Counted from the first letter of the stretch, positions 1 through 9,815 are shown. The stretch is DNA of 64,000 nt from Amycolatopsis endophytica (GCF_013410405.1 NZ_JACCFK010000002.1:1922001-1986000); one strand, 5' to 3'. Notes: generated from the sequence alone by a model not told the origin. Numbers and translations are program-made.

Positions 1-920
1 TGGCCGAGATGTACCCGGCCAAGGTCCGAGGCCGGTGCCAGGCGGCCGTCCTCGGAGTCGGATTTCTCGGAGTGCCGTTCGTCGCCTTCGCCGCCAAACT
101 GATCATCCCACTCGGTCCGCAGGCCTGGCGCTGGGTGTTCGTCGTGGGCGCGGTGGGCCTCATCCCCGCCGTTCTCGGCTTGTTCCTGCTGCCGGAGTCC
201 GTCCGCTGGCAACTCGCACACGGTCAGGACGAGAAGGCAGCCCGGACCGTGCTCCGGCTGGAGGCGCAGTATTCCGGCGAGCTGCCGCCGCCGGCGCTCG
301 CCGCCCCGTCGGCGCCGCCGGCGCAGGGCAGGCTGACAGAGCTCGTCACCGGTGCTCAGCGCCGGATCACGATCGTCACCGTCCTCACCCTCATGTTCGG
401 CCTCGTCGCGTTCTACGGATTCAACTCCTGGGTGCCGACCCTCCTGGTCGAGCGCGGCTACTCGACGTCAAGCGCGCTCACCATCTCGACGGTCCTGTCC
501 GTCGCGCCGCCGTTCGGCGCGCTCGTCGGGATGCTGGTGACCGACCGCTGGCAGCGCAGCCGGACCCTGGCCGTCATCTCCCTCACGACCGCCGTACTCA
601 TGGCGATCTTCGCCCTCACCAACGCGCTCTGGCTCACCATCGTCGCCGGATTCCTCATCACGATGTTCCTGCAGTCGAACGCGGTCACCATCTACGCCTA
701 TCTCCCGGAGGTCTTCCCCACCACGCTGCGCGCGTCCGGTGCAGGCCTGTCGAACGGAGCAGGGCGGCTGGCCGCCGTCGGCGGCGCTGCCCTCATCGCA
801 GCCGTCTACGCCGGCGCCGGCTTCGTCGGGGTCTTCCTCACCACCGCCCTGTTCTCCCTCATCACCGCTGCGGTCATCGGCCTGTTCGGTGAGGACACCC
901 GAAACCGCTCACTCCGCTGA
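1..920 (+). CDS. MFS transporter, C-terminal part (5' end outside window)
   Basis: The reading frame is open from the window edge, so only about the last 305 residues are present. It is a major facilitator with several hydrophobic helices, a cytoplasmic loop near residues 80-115 and the motif PEVFPTTLRASG before the last helices, typical of the aromatic-acid/sugar symporter branches. It probably imports a substrate or releases a product of the catabolic genes downstream. It converges on the GMC oxidoreductase with 72 bp between the stops. The transporter class is secure; the substrate is unknown. Confidence 0.85.
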   Translation, partial: AEMYPAKVRGRCQAAVLGVGFLGVPFVAFAAKLIIPLGPQAWRWVFVVGAVGLIPAVLGLFLLPESVRWQLAHGQDEKAARTVLRLEAQYSGELPPPALAAPSAPPAQGRLTELVTGAQRRITIVTVLTLMFGLVAFYGFNSWVPTLLVERGYSTSSALTISTVLSVAPPFGALVGMLVTDRWQRSRTLAVISLTTAVLMAIFALTNALWLTIVAGFLITMFLQSNAVTIYAYLPEVFPTTLRASGAGLSNGAGRLAAVGGAALIAAVYAGAGFVGVFLTTALFSLITAAVIGLFGEDTRNRSLR

Positions 921-992
921 TTCCTCATCGGAGCGCCGCCCGAGGTGAAAGGACAACCAGTCGATGCAGTGACGGTAGCCAGGTTCAGGGCG

Positions 993-2555
993 TCAGTCGT
1001 CGAGCCGGTCGGACATGCGTTCCGCCATCATCATCGTCGCCAGGTTCGTGTTCGCTCGGGGTACCGAGGGGAAAACGGAGGCATCGACCACCCGCAGCCC
1101 CTCGGTTCCCAGGACCCGGCATGAGGAGTCGACGACAGTGTCGGCGGCGTCGGGCGCGCCCATCCGGCACGTGCTCGTGCCGTGCTGGGCGTCCGCGACG
1201 GTGGACAGGAGATAGTCGTCCAGAGCTCGGTCGCTCGACAGGGCTTCGAACAACGGCTGGTTGGTCTCCCGCAGCGGATGGGACAACAGACGGGAGACGT
1301 CGTCGTGGCCACCCAGCTCGACGACGGTGCGGACGCCCTCGCGCAGTACCGACAGATCGCGTTCGTCGGAAAGCATCCGTTCGTCGATCCGCGGCTGGAC
1401 GGTCGGGTCGGTCGAGACGAGAGTGAGGTCACCGCGCGAGTGGGCTTTGTTCAGGATGACGCCGAACGCGCCCGCCCGTGTCCCGGGGTCGCCGGCCGCC
1501 ATGGCCCAGACGTCTTGGTTGAGCGCGATGAGAAGCAAGTCGTTCGTATGCGTTCCGCCGTCGCTCGACCACCGGACACATATGTTGGTGTGCCGATCGT
1601 GCGGCGACGAGATGGCGTGCGCGGACAGCAACGGCAACGAGAGCAGGGCGATCGGATGGTCCTGCATACCGAGTCCGACCGGGAGATCCTGCCGCACCTC
1701 GATCCCCAGGGCCCGCAGTCGCCGAGCGGGTCCGACGCCCGAACGCATCAGCACGGCTGGAGAGTGGACAGCTCCCGCGCTGAGCACGATCTCGTCCGCG
1801 TGCTCGACGACCGCCCGCCCGTCGGCGACCACGCGGACGCCGACGGCGCGTCGCCCCTCGAAGACCACCTTGTCCACGAGGGCGTCACCGCGGACGGTGA
1901 GGTTCTCCACGTCACGCACGGGCTCGAGATAACCGTCGCTCACGCTGACGCGCCGGCCCCCGCGTGAGTTGATCGGATAGGGAGACACGCCGAAGGCACC
2001 TGGTGCGTTGACATCGGCCTCCCACGGGAAGCCCGCGGCGAGGGCTGACTCGACCAGCGCGCGGTCCACCGCGCCCCAGGCCCGCTCCGGAGCGCGGTGG
2101 ATGGGGGTTGGGCCGCCACGCCCGTGATAGGGCAGGTCTCCGAACTCTTCGTCGTCCTCGAGCCTGACGAAGTACGGCAGGACGTCGTGGGGCGCCCAAC
2201 CCTCGCAGCCGAGCCGGGACCAGTCCTCGAAGTCCTCCATCGGGGGCCGGATCGCGATCTGGCCGTTGACGACCGAGCTGCCTCCGACTCCCCGGCCACG
2301 CGCATACAGACGGGGTGGCTGTCCGTCGGTCCGTGACGAGGTCACGTCCCACCAGAGCATGTCCGAGACAGTGCGGTCCGACAGGCCTACCATGGGATTC
2401 GGTGACCGCCAGGCTTCCGGCAGTTCCGCCGAGCGACGGTCAGGGCCGGCCTCGAGCAACAGCACACGTCTGCCCCGGGCGGCGGCACGGGCGGCCAGCA
2501 CCGAGCCGGCCGTGCCCGCGCCCACGACGATGACGTCCCAGGTGGACTTCCGCAT
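993..2555 (-). CDS. GMC-family FAD oxidoreductase
   Basis: A 520-residue glucose-methanol-choline oxidoreductase, the usual length. The N-terminus has the dinucleotide-binding motif VVGAGTAGSVLAARAA and the ADP-ribose-binding acidic end of strand 2 (LLLEAGP). The C-terminal active-site pair is visible as the His of HGTSTCRMG and the Asn of PRANTNLA. Family members oxidise primary or secondary alcohols to aldehydes or ketones using FAD, usually in the cytoplasm. It is on the same strand as the XRE gene upstream (72 bp gap) and lies among catabolic genes, so it may oxidise an alcohol intermediate. The substrate cannot be predicted. Confidence 0.9.
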   Translation of the reverse strand: MRKSTWDVIVVGAGTAGSVLAARAAARGRRVLLLEAGPDRRSAELPEAWRSPNPMVGLSDRTVSDMLWWDVTSSRTDGQPPRLYARGRGVGGSSVVNGQIAIRPPMEDFEDWSRLGCEGWAPHDVLPYFVRLEDDEEFGDLPYHGRGGPTPIHRAPERAWGAVDRALVESALAAGFPWEADVNAPGAFGVSPYPINSRGGRRVSVSDGYLEPVRDVENLTVRGDALVDKVVFEGRRAVGVRVVADGRAVVEHADEIVLSAGAVHSPAVLMRSGVGPARRLRALGIEVRQDLPVGLGMQDHPIALLSLPLLSAHAISSPHDRHTNICVRWSSDGGTHTNDLLLIALNQDVWAMAAGDPGTRAGAFGVILNKAHSRGDLTLVSTDPTVQPRIDERMLSDERDLSVLREGVRTVVELGGHDDVSRLLSHPLRETNQPLFEALSSDRALDDYLLSTVADAQHGTSTCRMGAPDAADTVVDSSCRVLGTEGLRVVDASVFPSVPRANTNLATMMMAERMSDRLDD

Positions 2556-2627
2556 CTGTACTCCCGAGAACTCGTGCTGCCCCGCGCCTGGAGCATATGT
2601 TCCGCGCTACGCTCCCCACGGGGCGGC

Positions 2628-3587
2628 TCAAGATTGCTGGGAACCAGGCTCGGAAGGGTTGGACGTCGGCCCCTGTTCGCGCGTTTCGTTGCCCGGCCGC
2701 GCGGATCGCCGGGTGTGGACGTCGTCGCTGCCGGTCCCCTGGTAGGAGGCGGCCATCGACCCGAGGATCCGCAGGGCCTCCGCGGATTTCGACCCTGGCT
2801 CGGCCATGTAGGTGACCAGCATCTGGTCCGGCGCACCCGGCGTCGACCAGGCGACGTAGGAAAGGTCGATGTCACCGACGTCGGGATGCCGCACGAGGTT
2901 GAGCCCGGTGGTCTTCTCGAAGACGTGGTGCTCGGCCCAGAGCCGCCGGAACGTCTCACTCCGGACAGCCAGTTCTCCGACCAGCGCGGCCAGTCGAGGG
3001 TTGCCAGGGTCTTCGCCCGCGGTCTTTCTCAGGATGCCGACGGTGCCGCGTGCCGACGCCTCCCAATCGCGGTGCCGGGCCGCGATCTCTTCGTCCAGGA
3101 ACAGCAGCCACGCCGAGTTCCGTTCGGCCTCGGGCAGGGCCCCGTAGTCGGTGAAGACGGCACACGCAAGGGGGTTCCAGCCGATCACCTGCATCGTGCG
3201 GGTCATGACGAGCGCCGGCACGGTGAGGGTCTCCAGGAACTGGCGCGTCAAGTCCGGCATGCGGTCCCTGACCGCGCGCCGGGCGGGGCGGGGCCGAGGA
3301 CGTGCCAGGTCGTACAGGTGGGCCCGTTGAGTGTCGTCGAGCAGGAGAACACGGGCGATGGCATCGAGCAGCGATTCGGTGGGGCGGCCACCGCGGCCCT
3401 GTTCGAGCCGCACGTAGTAGTCCGTCGACACGCCGACGAGGGCCGCCAGTTCCTCGCGGCGCAACCCTGGCACGCGGCGGCGACCGGTGTCCGGGAGCCC
3501 CGCCGAGGCAGGCGCCACGGCAGCCCTTCGGGCTTGCAGGAACTCGCCGAGTTCGGACTTCCAGTCGCCAGGCTCCGTCGCGGTCAC
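2628..3587 (-). CDS. XRE-family regulator with MmyB-like ligand domain
   Basis: The N-terminal Cro/C1-type HTH (about residues 10-80, GLRREELAALVGVSTDYYV) is followed by an MmyB-like PAS-related domain with the family signature around GWNPLACAVF. Such actinobacterial proteins usually repress a divergent oxidoreductase or exporter gene. I place the start at the GTG at 3587 (319 aa), because the family N-terminus (KSELGEFLQARRA) begins just after it and this leaves a 133-bp divergent promoter. Longer in-frame extensions would run into the opposite gene. A low-complexity tail of about 35 residues follows the domain. The probable target is the divergent exporter. Confidence 0.85.
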   Translation of the reverse strand: MTATEPGDWKSELGEFLQARRAAVAPASAGLPDTGRRRVPGLRREELAALVGVSTDYYVRLEQGRGGRPTESLLDAIARVLLLDDTQRAHLYDLARPRPRPARRAVRDRMPDLTRQFLETLTVPALVMTRTMQVIGWNPLACAVFTDYGALPEAERNSAWLLFLDEEIAARHRDWEASARGTVGILRKTAGEDPGNPRLAALVGELAVRSETFRRLWAEHHVFEKTTGLNLVRHPDVGDIDLSYVAWSTPGAPDQMLVTYMAEPGSKSAEALRILGSMAASYQGTGSDDVHTRRSARPGNETREQGPTSNPSEPGSQQS

Positions 3588-3618
3588 TTCCTCAGTCTGC
3601 CACCGGGAACTCAAGGCC

Positions 3619-3657
3619 GGGTAGTCCTGCGAGTACCCAGGCTTCCCAGTACCCAGG
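3619..3657. promoter_or_regulatory. Repeated AGTACCCAGG boxes in divergent promoter
   Basis: Two exact copies of AGTACCCAGG (3632-3641 and 3648-3657) lie 16 bp apart, and an inverted GGGTA precedes them at 3620-3624. They sit between the XRE regulator and the divergent exporter, where a repressor operator is expected. The repeats are seen directly; operator function is inferred. Confidence 0.4.
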
Positions 3658-3720
3658 TCGGGCGACACCCGGTACACACCGGCCCTGAATAGGTGTTCGC
3701 GGATCCTCCAACCTGGACGC

Positions 3721-5193
3721 ATGGTTTCCGATCCACCTGCCTCGATGGCCCCGGGGATGGCGAGCCGGGCGTCGATCGGCGCGGTCCTTCTCGCTTCCTT
3801 CTTCCTGCCGTTCGCCGTGACGGGCCCAGCGATCGTCCTGCCCGGCATGGCAGCCGACCTGAACGCCTCCTCGGCCGGTACCCAGTGGGTGCAGAACTCC
3901 TACAACGCGATCTTCGCCGCGACCGTGCTCGCCACCGGTAGCCTGGCGGACCGCTTCGGGCGCCGGCTCGTGTTGCGTACCGGCATCGCGACGTTCGGGC
4001 TGGCGATGGCGCTCATCGCGGTCTCGTCCAACATCCTGGTCATCGACGTGCTGCGGGGCGTCCAGGGGCTGGCCGCCGGCGCCACGGTCTCCGCCGGCTC
4101 GGCCGTGCTCGCGCACAGCACCTCCGGGCCACGGCGAGTTCGCGTGTTCGGGTTGCTCGGGGCCAGTTTCGGCGGCGGCACCGCCGCCGGCCCTCTGGTC
4201 GCCGGCGCACTCGCTCCGCTGGGCTGGCGGTCGATCTTCGTGGTGATCGCACTCGGAGCCGCCATCGCGTTCATCGCTTCCCGGTACACCCAGGCTTCCA
4301 GCGACCCGTCCGCGCCCCGCCCGGACCTGCCCGGCATGGCCTGTTTCGGCGGCGCGCTGCTCGTGCTGTCCCTCGGGTTCATCCGGGCCGGTGAGGCCGG
4401 GTGGTCGAACTTGTGGACGCTGCTGGCGTTCGCGGTGACGATCCTGCTGCTCGGCGTGTTCGTCCTGGTCGAGCTCCGCAGCAGCCATCCGATGTTCGAC
4501 GTTCGCCTGTTCCGCCGTCCCTCGTTCACGGCGCTGATGTGCCTGCCGTTCTCGGTGACGTTCGGACTGGCCGCGTTGAACGTCTTCCTTCCCGTCTTCC
4601 TGCAGAGCGGCGGCGCCAGCCCGTGGCGAGCCGCGGTCGAGCTGACACCGCTCGAGGTCCCGGTGCTGCTGGTGCCGTTGGCTGCCCGATGGCTGACGTC
4701 CCGTTGGTCGATGCGGACCTTGCTGGTCGCCGGCCCGGTCCTGATCGCGGCGGGAAGTTTCTGGCTGGTCGTGGTGGATCGCGGCACCTCGGCGTGGGTT
4801 TCGGCACCGCCCCTCCTGCTCTTCGGAGTCGGCGTCGGCATGGCCTTCTCGGTGATGGACAACGCCGCTGTCAGCACGGTCCCCGTGGACAAGTCCGGAT
4901 CGGCGGCGGGAATGTTCAACACGATGCGGATCACCGGCGAGTCGCTCGCCGTGGCGGCCACCGCCGCCGTGCTCATCTCGGTCACCGCCGCCCGCACCTC
5001 GACCACGCAAGCGGTCGCCGCGGTGCAAGGCCGGCACGTGCCGGTGACCACCGGGCAGGCATTCGCCGACGCACTGCACGTGGTCGTCATCGGCCTGGGC
5101 GTGCTCGCACTCGTCGGAGCGATTCTGACCGCCTGGGCGTTGCGCTCGTCCCACGACACCGAAGCCGACGAAGTGCGTGCGGGAACGCGATGA
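3721..5193 (+). CDS. DHA2-type (14-TM) MFS drug/solute exporter
   Basis: A 490-residue protein with the 14-helix pattern of EmrB/QacA drug:H+ antiporters. The motif-A loop LADRFGRRLVLR follows helix 2, and the characteristic pair of extra central helices is present. It starts at ATG 3721, divergent from the XRE regulator, and its stop overlaps an ATG (ATGA at 5190), so it is probably cotranscribed with the monooxygenase gene. It is likely induced when a toxic substrate or intermediate relieves the repressor. The exported compound is unknown. Confidence 0.88.
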   Translation: MVSDPPASMAPGMASRASIGAVLLASFFLPFAVTGPAIVLPGMAADLNASSAGTQWVQNSYNAIFAATVLATGSLADRFGRRLVLRTGIATFGLAMALIAVSSNILVIDVLRGVQGLAAGATVSAGSAVLAHSTSGPRRVRVFGLLGASFGGGTAAGPLVAGALAPLGWRSIFVVIALGAAIAFIASRYTQASSDPSAPRPDLPGMACFGGALLVLSLGFIRAGEAGWSNLWTLLAFAVTILLLGVFVLVELRSSHPMFDVRLFRRPSFTALMCLPFSVTFGLAALNVFLPVFLQSGGASPWRAAVELTPLEVPVLLVPLAARWLTSRWSMRTLLVAGPVLIAAGSFWLVVVDRGTSAWVSAPPLLLFGVGVGMAFSVMDNAAVSTVPVDKSGSAAGMFNTMRITGESLAVAATAAVLISVTAARTSTTQAVAAVQGRHVPVTTGQAFADALHVVVIGLGVLALVGAILTAWALRSSHDTEADEVRAGTR

Positions 5194-5216
5194 CCGACAG
5201 TTCCAGGAGACAGCAC

Positions 5217-6323
5217 ATGACCCAAGACCACCAGCCAGGGACACCTGGTTCCGCCATCGTCGTCGGAGCCTCACTGGCCGGATTGATGAGCGCACTGGCG
5301 CTGTCCCGCATCGGGGTGCGGGTGACGATGCTGGAGCGCTCGGCCCGGAAGGTCCGGACGGGCGCCGCCCTGCCGGTGAGCGATGGACTGCTGGAGCGCC
5401 TGACGGGCCGTCGCTCGCCCGGCGGGAAAGACATCCTCCCGTCGGGCGGCCAGGCCTGGGCCGACGTGCACGCCGGCCTCAGCTCAGTCACACAGGCCGA
5501 CCCCGGTATTTCCCTTCGGTCGCCGGTACGGGTGACCGATGTGGGCCAGGACGATCGATCGGCGTGGGTCGTGACCGACGACGGCGAGTTCGTGCGCGCG
5601 GATCTCGTCGTCGGAGCCGACGGACACGCGAGCGTCGTGCGTCGGCACGTCGTCCCCGAGGCGCCCGACGCGACCTTCTCCGGTTACCTGATCTGGCTGG
5701 GGCTGGTCGACGAACGCGAGATCCGGTCCCGCCCGTGGCCGTCGGACCTCGCGATCCTCTACGAGCGGGACTACTGCCTCAACGCCTACTACCTACCGGG
5801 AGCGGACGGATCAGTCGCCCGGGGAAGGCGGCGAATCGGCTGGGGATGGTACGACTCCGGTCGCAACGACCTCCTGCGCGCCAGCGGAGCGGTGATCGGC
5901 GATGTTGTCCAGCGCACGCTCCGAGCGGCTGACGTGCCCGACGCGACCTTCGACGAACTTGCCGACGAGGCACGGGAAATCTGGCCCAGCCCGTGGCGCG
6001 ACGCCATTGTCGACTGCATCTGCCGTCGCGCGGTGATCGGCACACCGATCGGCGAATACCTGCCGCACCGACTCGCCTCCGGGCGTGTGTGCCTTGTCGG
6101 GGACGCTGCCCATCTGCCCTCGCCGATGACCGGCAGCGGCTTCGCCGCGTCCGCGCAAGACGCCATCGCCCTTGCCGACGTGCTCGGCGGCAACGGGAAT
6201 CGGGTCAGCACCTCCGATGCACTGCGCCGCTACGAGACGGCGCGACTCGATGCCGCTCGCCAACTGGTCCGCTCGGGTCAGAGCTTCAGCAACTCGTTCG
6301 CGCCCCGTGGCGCCGCACAGTGA
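5217..6323 (+). CDS. FAD-dependent monooxygenase (PHBH fold)
   Basis: A 368-residue group A flavoprotein monooxygenase, slightly short for the family. The FAD motif GASLAG is at residues 15-20, the DG motif is VVGADGHASVVRRH, and the second FAD motif is LVGDAAHLPSPMTGSG. These enzymes hydroxylate or epoxidise substrates with NAD(P)H and O2. The start at ATG 5217 has a good AGGAGA ribosome site; an alternative ATG at 5190 overlaps the exporter stop and would add nine residues. Pairing with an exporter under an XRE repressor suggests a detoxification cassette. Confidence 0.85.
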   Translation: MTQDHQPGTPGSAIVVGASLAGLMSALALSRIGVRVTMLERSARKVRTGAALPVSDGLLERLTGRRSPGGKDILPSGGQAWADVHAGLSSVTQADPGISLRSPVRVTDVGQDDRSAWVVTDDGEFVRADLVVGADGHASVVRRHVVPEAPDATFSGYLIWLGLVDEREIRSRPWPSDLAILYERDYCLNAYYLPGADGSVARGRRRIGWGWYDSGRNDLLRASGAVIGDVVQRTLRAADVPDATFDELADEAREIWPSPWRDAIVDCICRRAVIGTPIGEYLPHRLASGRVCLVGDAAHLPSPMTGSGFAASAQDAIALADVLGGNGNRVSTSDALRRYETARLDAARQLVRSGQSFSNSFAPRGAAQ

Positions 6324-6355
6324 ACGGAGCTCGACGGCTGAGGGCGGAGTTCCGT
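6324..6355. terminator. Hairpin between convergent genes
   Basis: Arms ACGGAGCTC (6324-6332) and GAGTTCCGT (6347-6355) pair at 8 of 9 positions around a 14-nt loop, between the convergent monooxygenase and acyl-CoA ligase genes. There is no T-tract, so it is only a possible bidirectional terminator. Confidence 0.35.
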
Positions 6356-6414
6356 CAACCCCCGCGGAGGAGTCCCGGACCTTCGCCACACGTCGGGGCT
6401 GAAACCGGATGCGC

Positions 6415-8037
6415 TCAGTTCGATGCCCGATGGATCTCCGCCCGTCGGCGGAGCAGCGCCCGCTGCACTTTGCCGCTCGGTGTCTTCGGCAGCTCCGCCA
6501 CGAAATGCACCCGGCGCGGATAGGCGTGCGCTCCGTAGCGGTTCCGCACAAGGTCCTGCAGGTCCCGGGTCAGCTCGCCCGGCGGCTCCATCCCCGTGCG
6601 CAGGACGACGAAAGCCTCGACCACCTCGCCGCGAAGGTCGTCGGCGGCAGCGACGCAAGCCGCCTCCGCGACCAGGGGATGACCGATGAGCGCCGACTCG
6701 ATGTCGAAGGGACCGATGCGGTAGCCGGCCATGATGATCACGTCGTCGTCGCGGGACGAGAAGGAGAAGAAGCCGTCCTCGTCGCGTCGGGCGATGTCGC
6801 CGGTCAGGTACCACCGGCGATCGGCGCTGAAGCGTTCCGCCGTGGCGTCAGGACGATCGAGATACCCCTCGAACCACATGAGCGGGCTCGCGGACACGTC
6901 GATCGCCAGCCTGCCGAGCCCGCCGGCGCCCAGAACCTCGTCCCGGTCGCTGTGGAGTATCTCCGCCGTCCAGCCCGGCAGTGCCGTTCCCATGCTCCCC
7001 GGTCTCATCTGCCCGGAAACGGACGGGTGATGGGAATTGCCGATGACCATCCCGAGCTCGGTCTGTCCATAGTGGTCGTGCACAGCCGCGCCGAGAACCT
7101 CAGCCGACCATTCCACGACGTCGGGGTTGAGCGGCTCGCCCGCACTCGACACGCGCCGCAGCGCCGGTGTCCCGTCGCCTCGGTGGGGTGACGCACGCAG
7201 CGAGCGGAAGACCGTCGGCGCCGCGGCGAAATTGGTCACGCCGTACTCGGTGAGGATCCGCCAGGTGTCCTCGACGGTGAACCTGCCTGCCACCAACATC
7301 GAACACCGGCCCAGCAGCAACGGTGCGACGATCGAGTAGTACAGGCCATAAGCCCAGCCGGGGTCGGCCGCGTTCCAGTAGATGTCGTCGCTCGAGACAC
7401 CCAGTCCGTAGACGAAGTAGCTCTCGAACGACGCCAGCGCGCGGACCGGCACCTCGACCCCTTTCGGGCTTCCGGTGGTTCCCGAGGTGTACAGGACCAT
7501 CATGGCGCCGTCCGGCCCCACCGCGACGGGCGCGGCGCCGGAGGGAAAGTCCAGCAGATCGGCGAACCGGACGTCGCCCTCGCCGACGACCTCCGCCGTG
7601 TTCACCAGCGTCCACGACGGCTGCGGCCCCAATTCGGTGCCGGGTTCGAGCTTGTGGCGTTCCGGCCCGTCGCACAGGACCACCCTGGCGTTCGCCTGGC
7701 GGAGGCGATCGCCTATGGCGCCCGCGCCGAACGCGGTGAACAGAGGCAGATAGACCGCACCCAGCCGCCAGATCGCGAGCTGTGCCGTGACCAGATCCCC
7801 ACCTTTGGCCATCAGCGTCGCGACCCGGTCCCCGCGGCCGACCCCCAGTGATGCGAGGCCGGCCGCAAGGCGCTCCGAACGCTCACGGAGCAGGCCGAAG
7901 GTCAGGTCGGCTCGCGATCCGTCCCGGTCGAGTACCGTGAACGCCACGGCGCCCGCGTCATGCCGGTCGCACAGCAGCTCCGCCACGCAGGCACCAGGAA
8001 GACCGGACGGATGATCCCGGAATTCGTCACCGACCAT
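6415..8037 (-). CDS. AMP-forming acyl-CoA synthetase (acetyl-CoA-synthetase-like)
   Basis: A 540-residue ANL-superfamily ligase that would activate a carboxylic acid to its CoA thioester via an acyl-adenylate. The P-loop reads MVLYTSGTTGSPKGVE, the adenylate motif is TGDIARRDEDGFF, the hinge region is SSRDDDVIIMAGYRIGP, and the catalytic lysine lies in PKTPSGKVQRALL near the C-terminus. The ATG at 8037 is 7 bp after the CocE stop and has an AGGCGAG ribosome site. It is the last gene of the eight-gene catabolic operon. A second, different ligase sits two genes upstream, implying two acids or two activation steps. Confidence 0.88.
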   Translation of the reverse strand: MVGDEFRDHPSGLPGACVAELLCDRHDAGAVAFTVLDRDGSRADLTFGLLRERSERLAAGLASLGVGRGDRVATLMAKGGDLVTAQLAIWRLGAVYLPLFTAFGAGAIGDRLRQANARVVLCDGPERHKLEPGTELGPQPSWTLVNTAEVVGEGDVRFADLLDFPSGAAPVAVGPDGAMMVLYTSGTTGSPKGVEVPVRALASFESYFVYGLGVSSDDIYWNAADPGWAYGLYYSIVAPLLLGRCSMLVAGRFTVEDTWRILTEYGVTNFAAAPTVFRSLRASPHRGDGTPALRRVSSAGEPLNPDVVEWSAEVLGAAVHDHYGQTELGMVIGNSHHPSVSGQMRPGSMGTALPGWTAEILHSDRDEVLGAGGLGRLAIDVSASPLMWFEGYLDRPDATAERFSADRRWYLTGDIARRDEDGFFSFSSRDDDVIIMAGYRIGPFDIESALIGHPLVAEAACVAAADDLRGEVVEAFVVLRTGMEPPGELTRDLQDLVRNRYGAHAYPRRVHFVAELPKTPSGKVQRALLRRRAEIHRASN

Positions 8038-8044
8038 CGCTCGC

Positions 8045-9790
8045 CTACTTCGGGGGAACGATCGCGGCCAGCAGGTACGACGCCCGGCTACCGCCACCGT
8101 ACAGCGTGACCTCGTTGTCGTAGACCGCTGCCGGCCTGCGGAGCGGGTCGACGTGCGGCCAGATCGACGAACCACGCAACTCGAGTCCCGACTTTCCCCA
8201 CATGACGGGCTCACGGCCGTGATCGAAATCGACACCGGCGACGGTCAGACCGAGCCGGTAACCCTGCGGGACCAGGATGCAGGTGGGCCAGATTTCGATG
8301 TCGAACTCGTAGACCTTGCCAGGAAAGAGCGGCTTCACCGTGTCGTGACTGAGGTAGGGGCGGAACGGCAGGCTCTTCGACTCGTCCAGTTTGCGCTGGG
8401 AACCCCGCAACCAGCCGTTCGTGACCGGTACCTGCGGATCCGCCATACCGTGGAAGAGAACCTCCTGGCCGTCCGGGTCGAAAAGCCGGAGGCTGACGAA
8501 GAAGTCCGCGTCCGTGGTCGAGGACGAAGCCCACAGTTTGACCGCTTGCGGACCGAGGATCTCCGTGTCGTGCTCCATCGGAGCCGTGCGGAAGGTCAGG
8601 CCCGCCTTGCTGAATCCCTGGTAGCTCGCGCTCTGCTCGCTGGGCTGCTTCTCGGTCAGTTCGAGGTTCCCGACGTCGAGGTACAGCTTCGTCCACTCGG
8701 TGCGTGCCACCGGCCACTCGTTCTCGGCTCGCTGTTCGAGGACGTCGTCCCCTACGCCGCGGATGTCGAGCAGCACCTTCGGCTGGGTCCGCTCGAAATC
8801 CTCCGCACCCTTGAGCACGAAGTCGAAGAACCGCCGCTGCAGCTCGACACCCTCGCTGGTGTACATCCCGGCGAACGTGCCCTGGGACTGGCGCATCACC
8901 AGCCACTTCCGCGTGGACGCGGCGTGCATGAAACCCTCGGAATTCCCGCGCAGGTGAACGCCGACGGAACCCCAGCTGCCCACGGACAGGAGCGGGACCT
9001 TGATCCTGTCCCACCGCGCCCTTCGCTGGTCGTAGAAGCCGTCGTCGAGCGGATGCTCCATCACCTGCACATAGGGGTCGACGATGTTCGCGTCGAGTTC
9101 CTCCTGGGAGAGCTCGACATCACCCGAGATCAGCGTGCCGGTGAACTGGTTGCGGTATCCGCGCGCTCCCAGTCCGTGCTGGACCGACCGCACCTGGGAA
9201 TCCGACCAGCTCCGGTAGAACGTCGAGGGAATCCCGCCGTGATAGCTGAGTCCGCGGAGCATGTCGTTCCACGCTTCCCACGCGATCATCCCGGCGTGGT
9301 GCGGCGGCTGGAGACCGGCGACCAGCCATTGGGACACGGCGAGGTAGGACATCCCCATCGTCCCGATCTTGCCGGTGGACCACGGCTGCGCCGCAGCCCA
9401 TTCGATCGCCTGGTAGTAGTCCTGCGCCTCGCGCTGCGAGAAACTGTTCACCACACCCGGTGACCGGCCGATGCCACGGGCGTCCACGACCACGACCGCG
9501 TAGCCGTGTGGCACCCATTTCTCGGGGTCCACCGCCTCGAAGGAGATGTATTTCCCCGACGTCTCCTCGGCGAGCTCGGGGGCGATCTTGAGCGCGTTCT
9601 CCCAGGCGTCCGGGTAACCCTGGCAGAAGGGCAGATCCTTCGCGTAGTTCGTGACCGCGAGGACCACGGGATACACGCCCTCCGCGGGCGGCAGGAACAC
9701 GTTGGCACGCAACACGATGCCGTCATCCATCGGGATCGGCTCGTCGTGCAGGATCCTCATTTCGACGGCCGGCTCTGGCCCCTGGTTCAT
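8045..9790 (-). CDS. CocE/NonD family serine hydrolase
   Basis: A 581-residue member of the X-Pro dipeptidyl-peptidase/cocaine esterase family (peptidase S15-like alpha/beta hydrolase). The nucleophile serine is in MGMSYLAVSQW (about residues 145-155), and the acidic region VVVVDARGIGRS precedes it. The C-terminal half forms the jelly-roll beta domain of the family. Characterised relatives cleave esters or acyl-amides. Its position between two acyl-CoA ligases suggests that it releases an acid from an ester or amide substrate before CoA activation. No signal peptide is visible, so the enzyme is probably cytoplasmic. Confidence 0.88.
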   Translation of the reverse strand: MNQGPEPAVEMRILHDEPIPMDDGIVLRANVFLPPAEGVYPVVLAVTNYAKDLPFCQGYPDAWENALKIAPELAEETSGKYISFEAVDPEKWVPHGYAVVVVDARGIGRSPGVVNSFSQREAQDYYQAIEWAAAQPWSTGKIGTMGMSYLAVSQWLVAGLQPPHHAGMIAWEAWNDMLRGLSYHGGIPSTFYRSWSDSQVRSVQHGLGARGYRNQFTGTLISGDVELSQEELDANIVDPYVQVMEHPLDDGFYDQRRARWDRIKVPLLSVGSWGSVGVHLRGNSEGFMHAASTRKWLVMRQSQGTFAGMYTSEGVELQRRFFDFVLKGAEDFERTQPKVLLDIRGVGDDVLEQRAENEWPVARTEWTKLYLDVGNLELTEKQPSEQSASYQGFSKAGLTFRTAPMEHDTEILGPQAVKLWASSSTTDADFFVSLRLFDPDGQEVLFHGMADPQVPVTNGWLRGSQRKLDESKSLPFRPYLSHDTVKPLFPGKVYEFDIEIWPTCILVPQGYRLGLTVAGVDFDHGREPVMWGKSGLELRGSSIWPHVDPLRRPAAVYDNEVTLYGGGSRASYLLAAIVPPK

Positions 9791-9815
9791 CTGTTTCCCC
9801 TTCTCGTGCTTCGAC

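Noticed and set aside
4401..5216. Long in-frame extension upstream of the FAD monooxygenase
   Set aside because: It lies wholly inside the exporter gene in another frame; the ribosome site and family N-terminus support ATG 5217.
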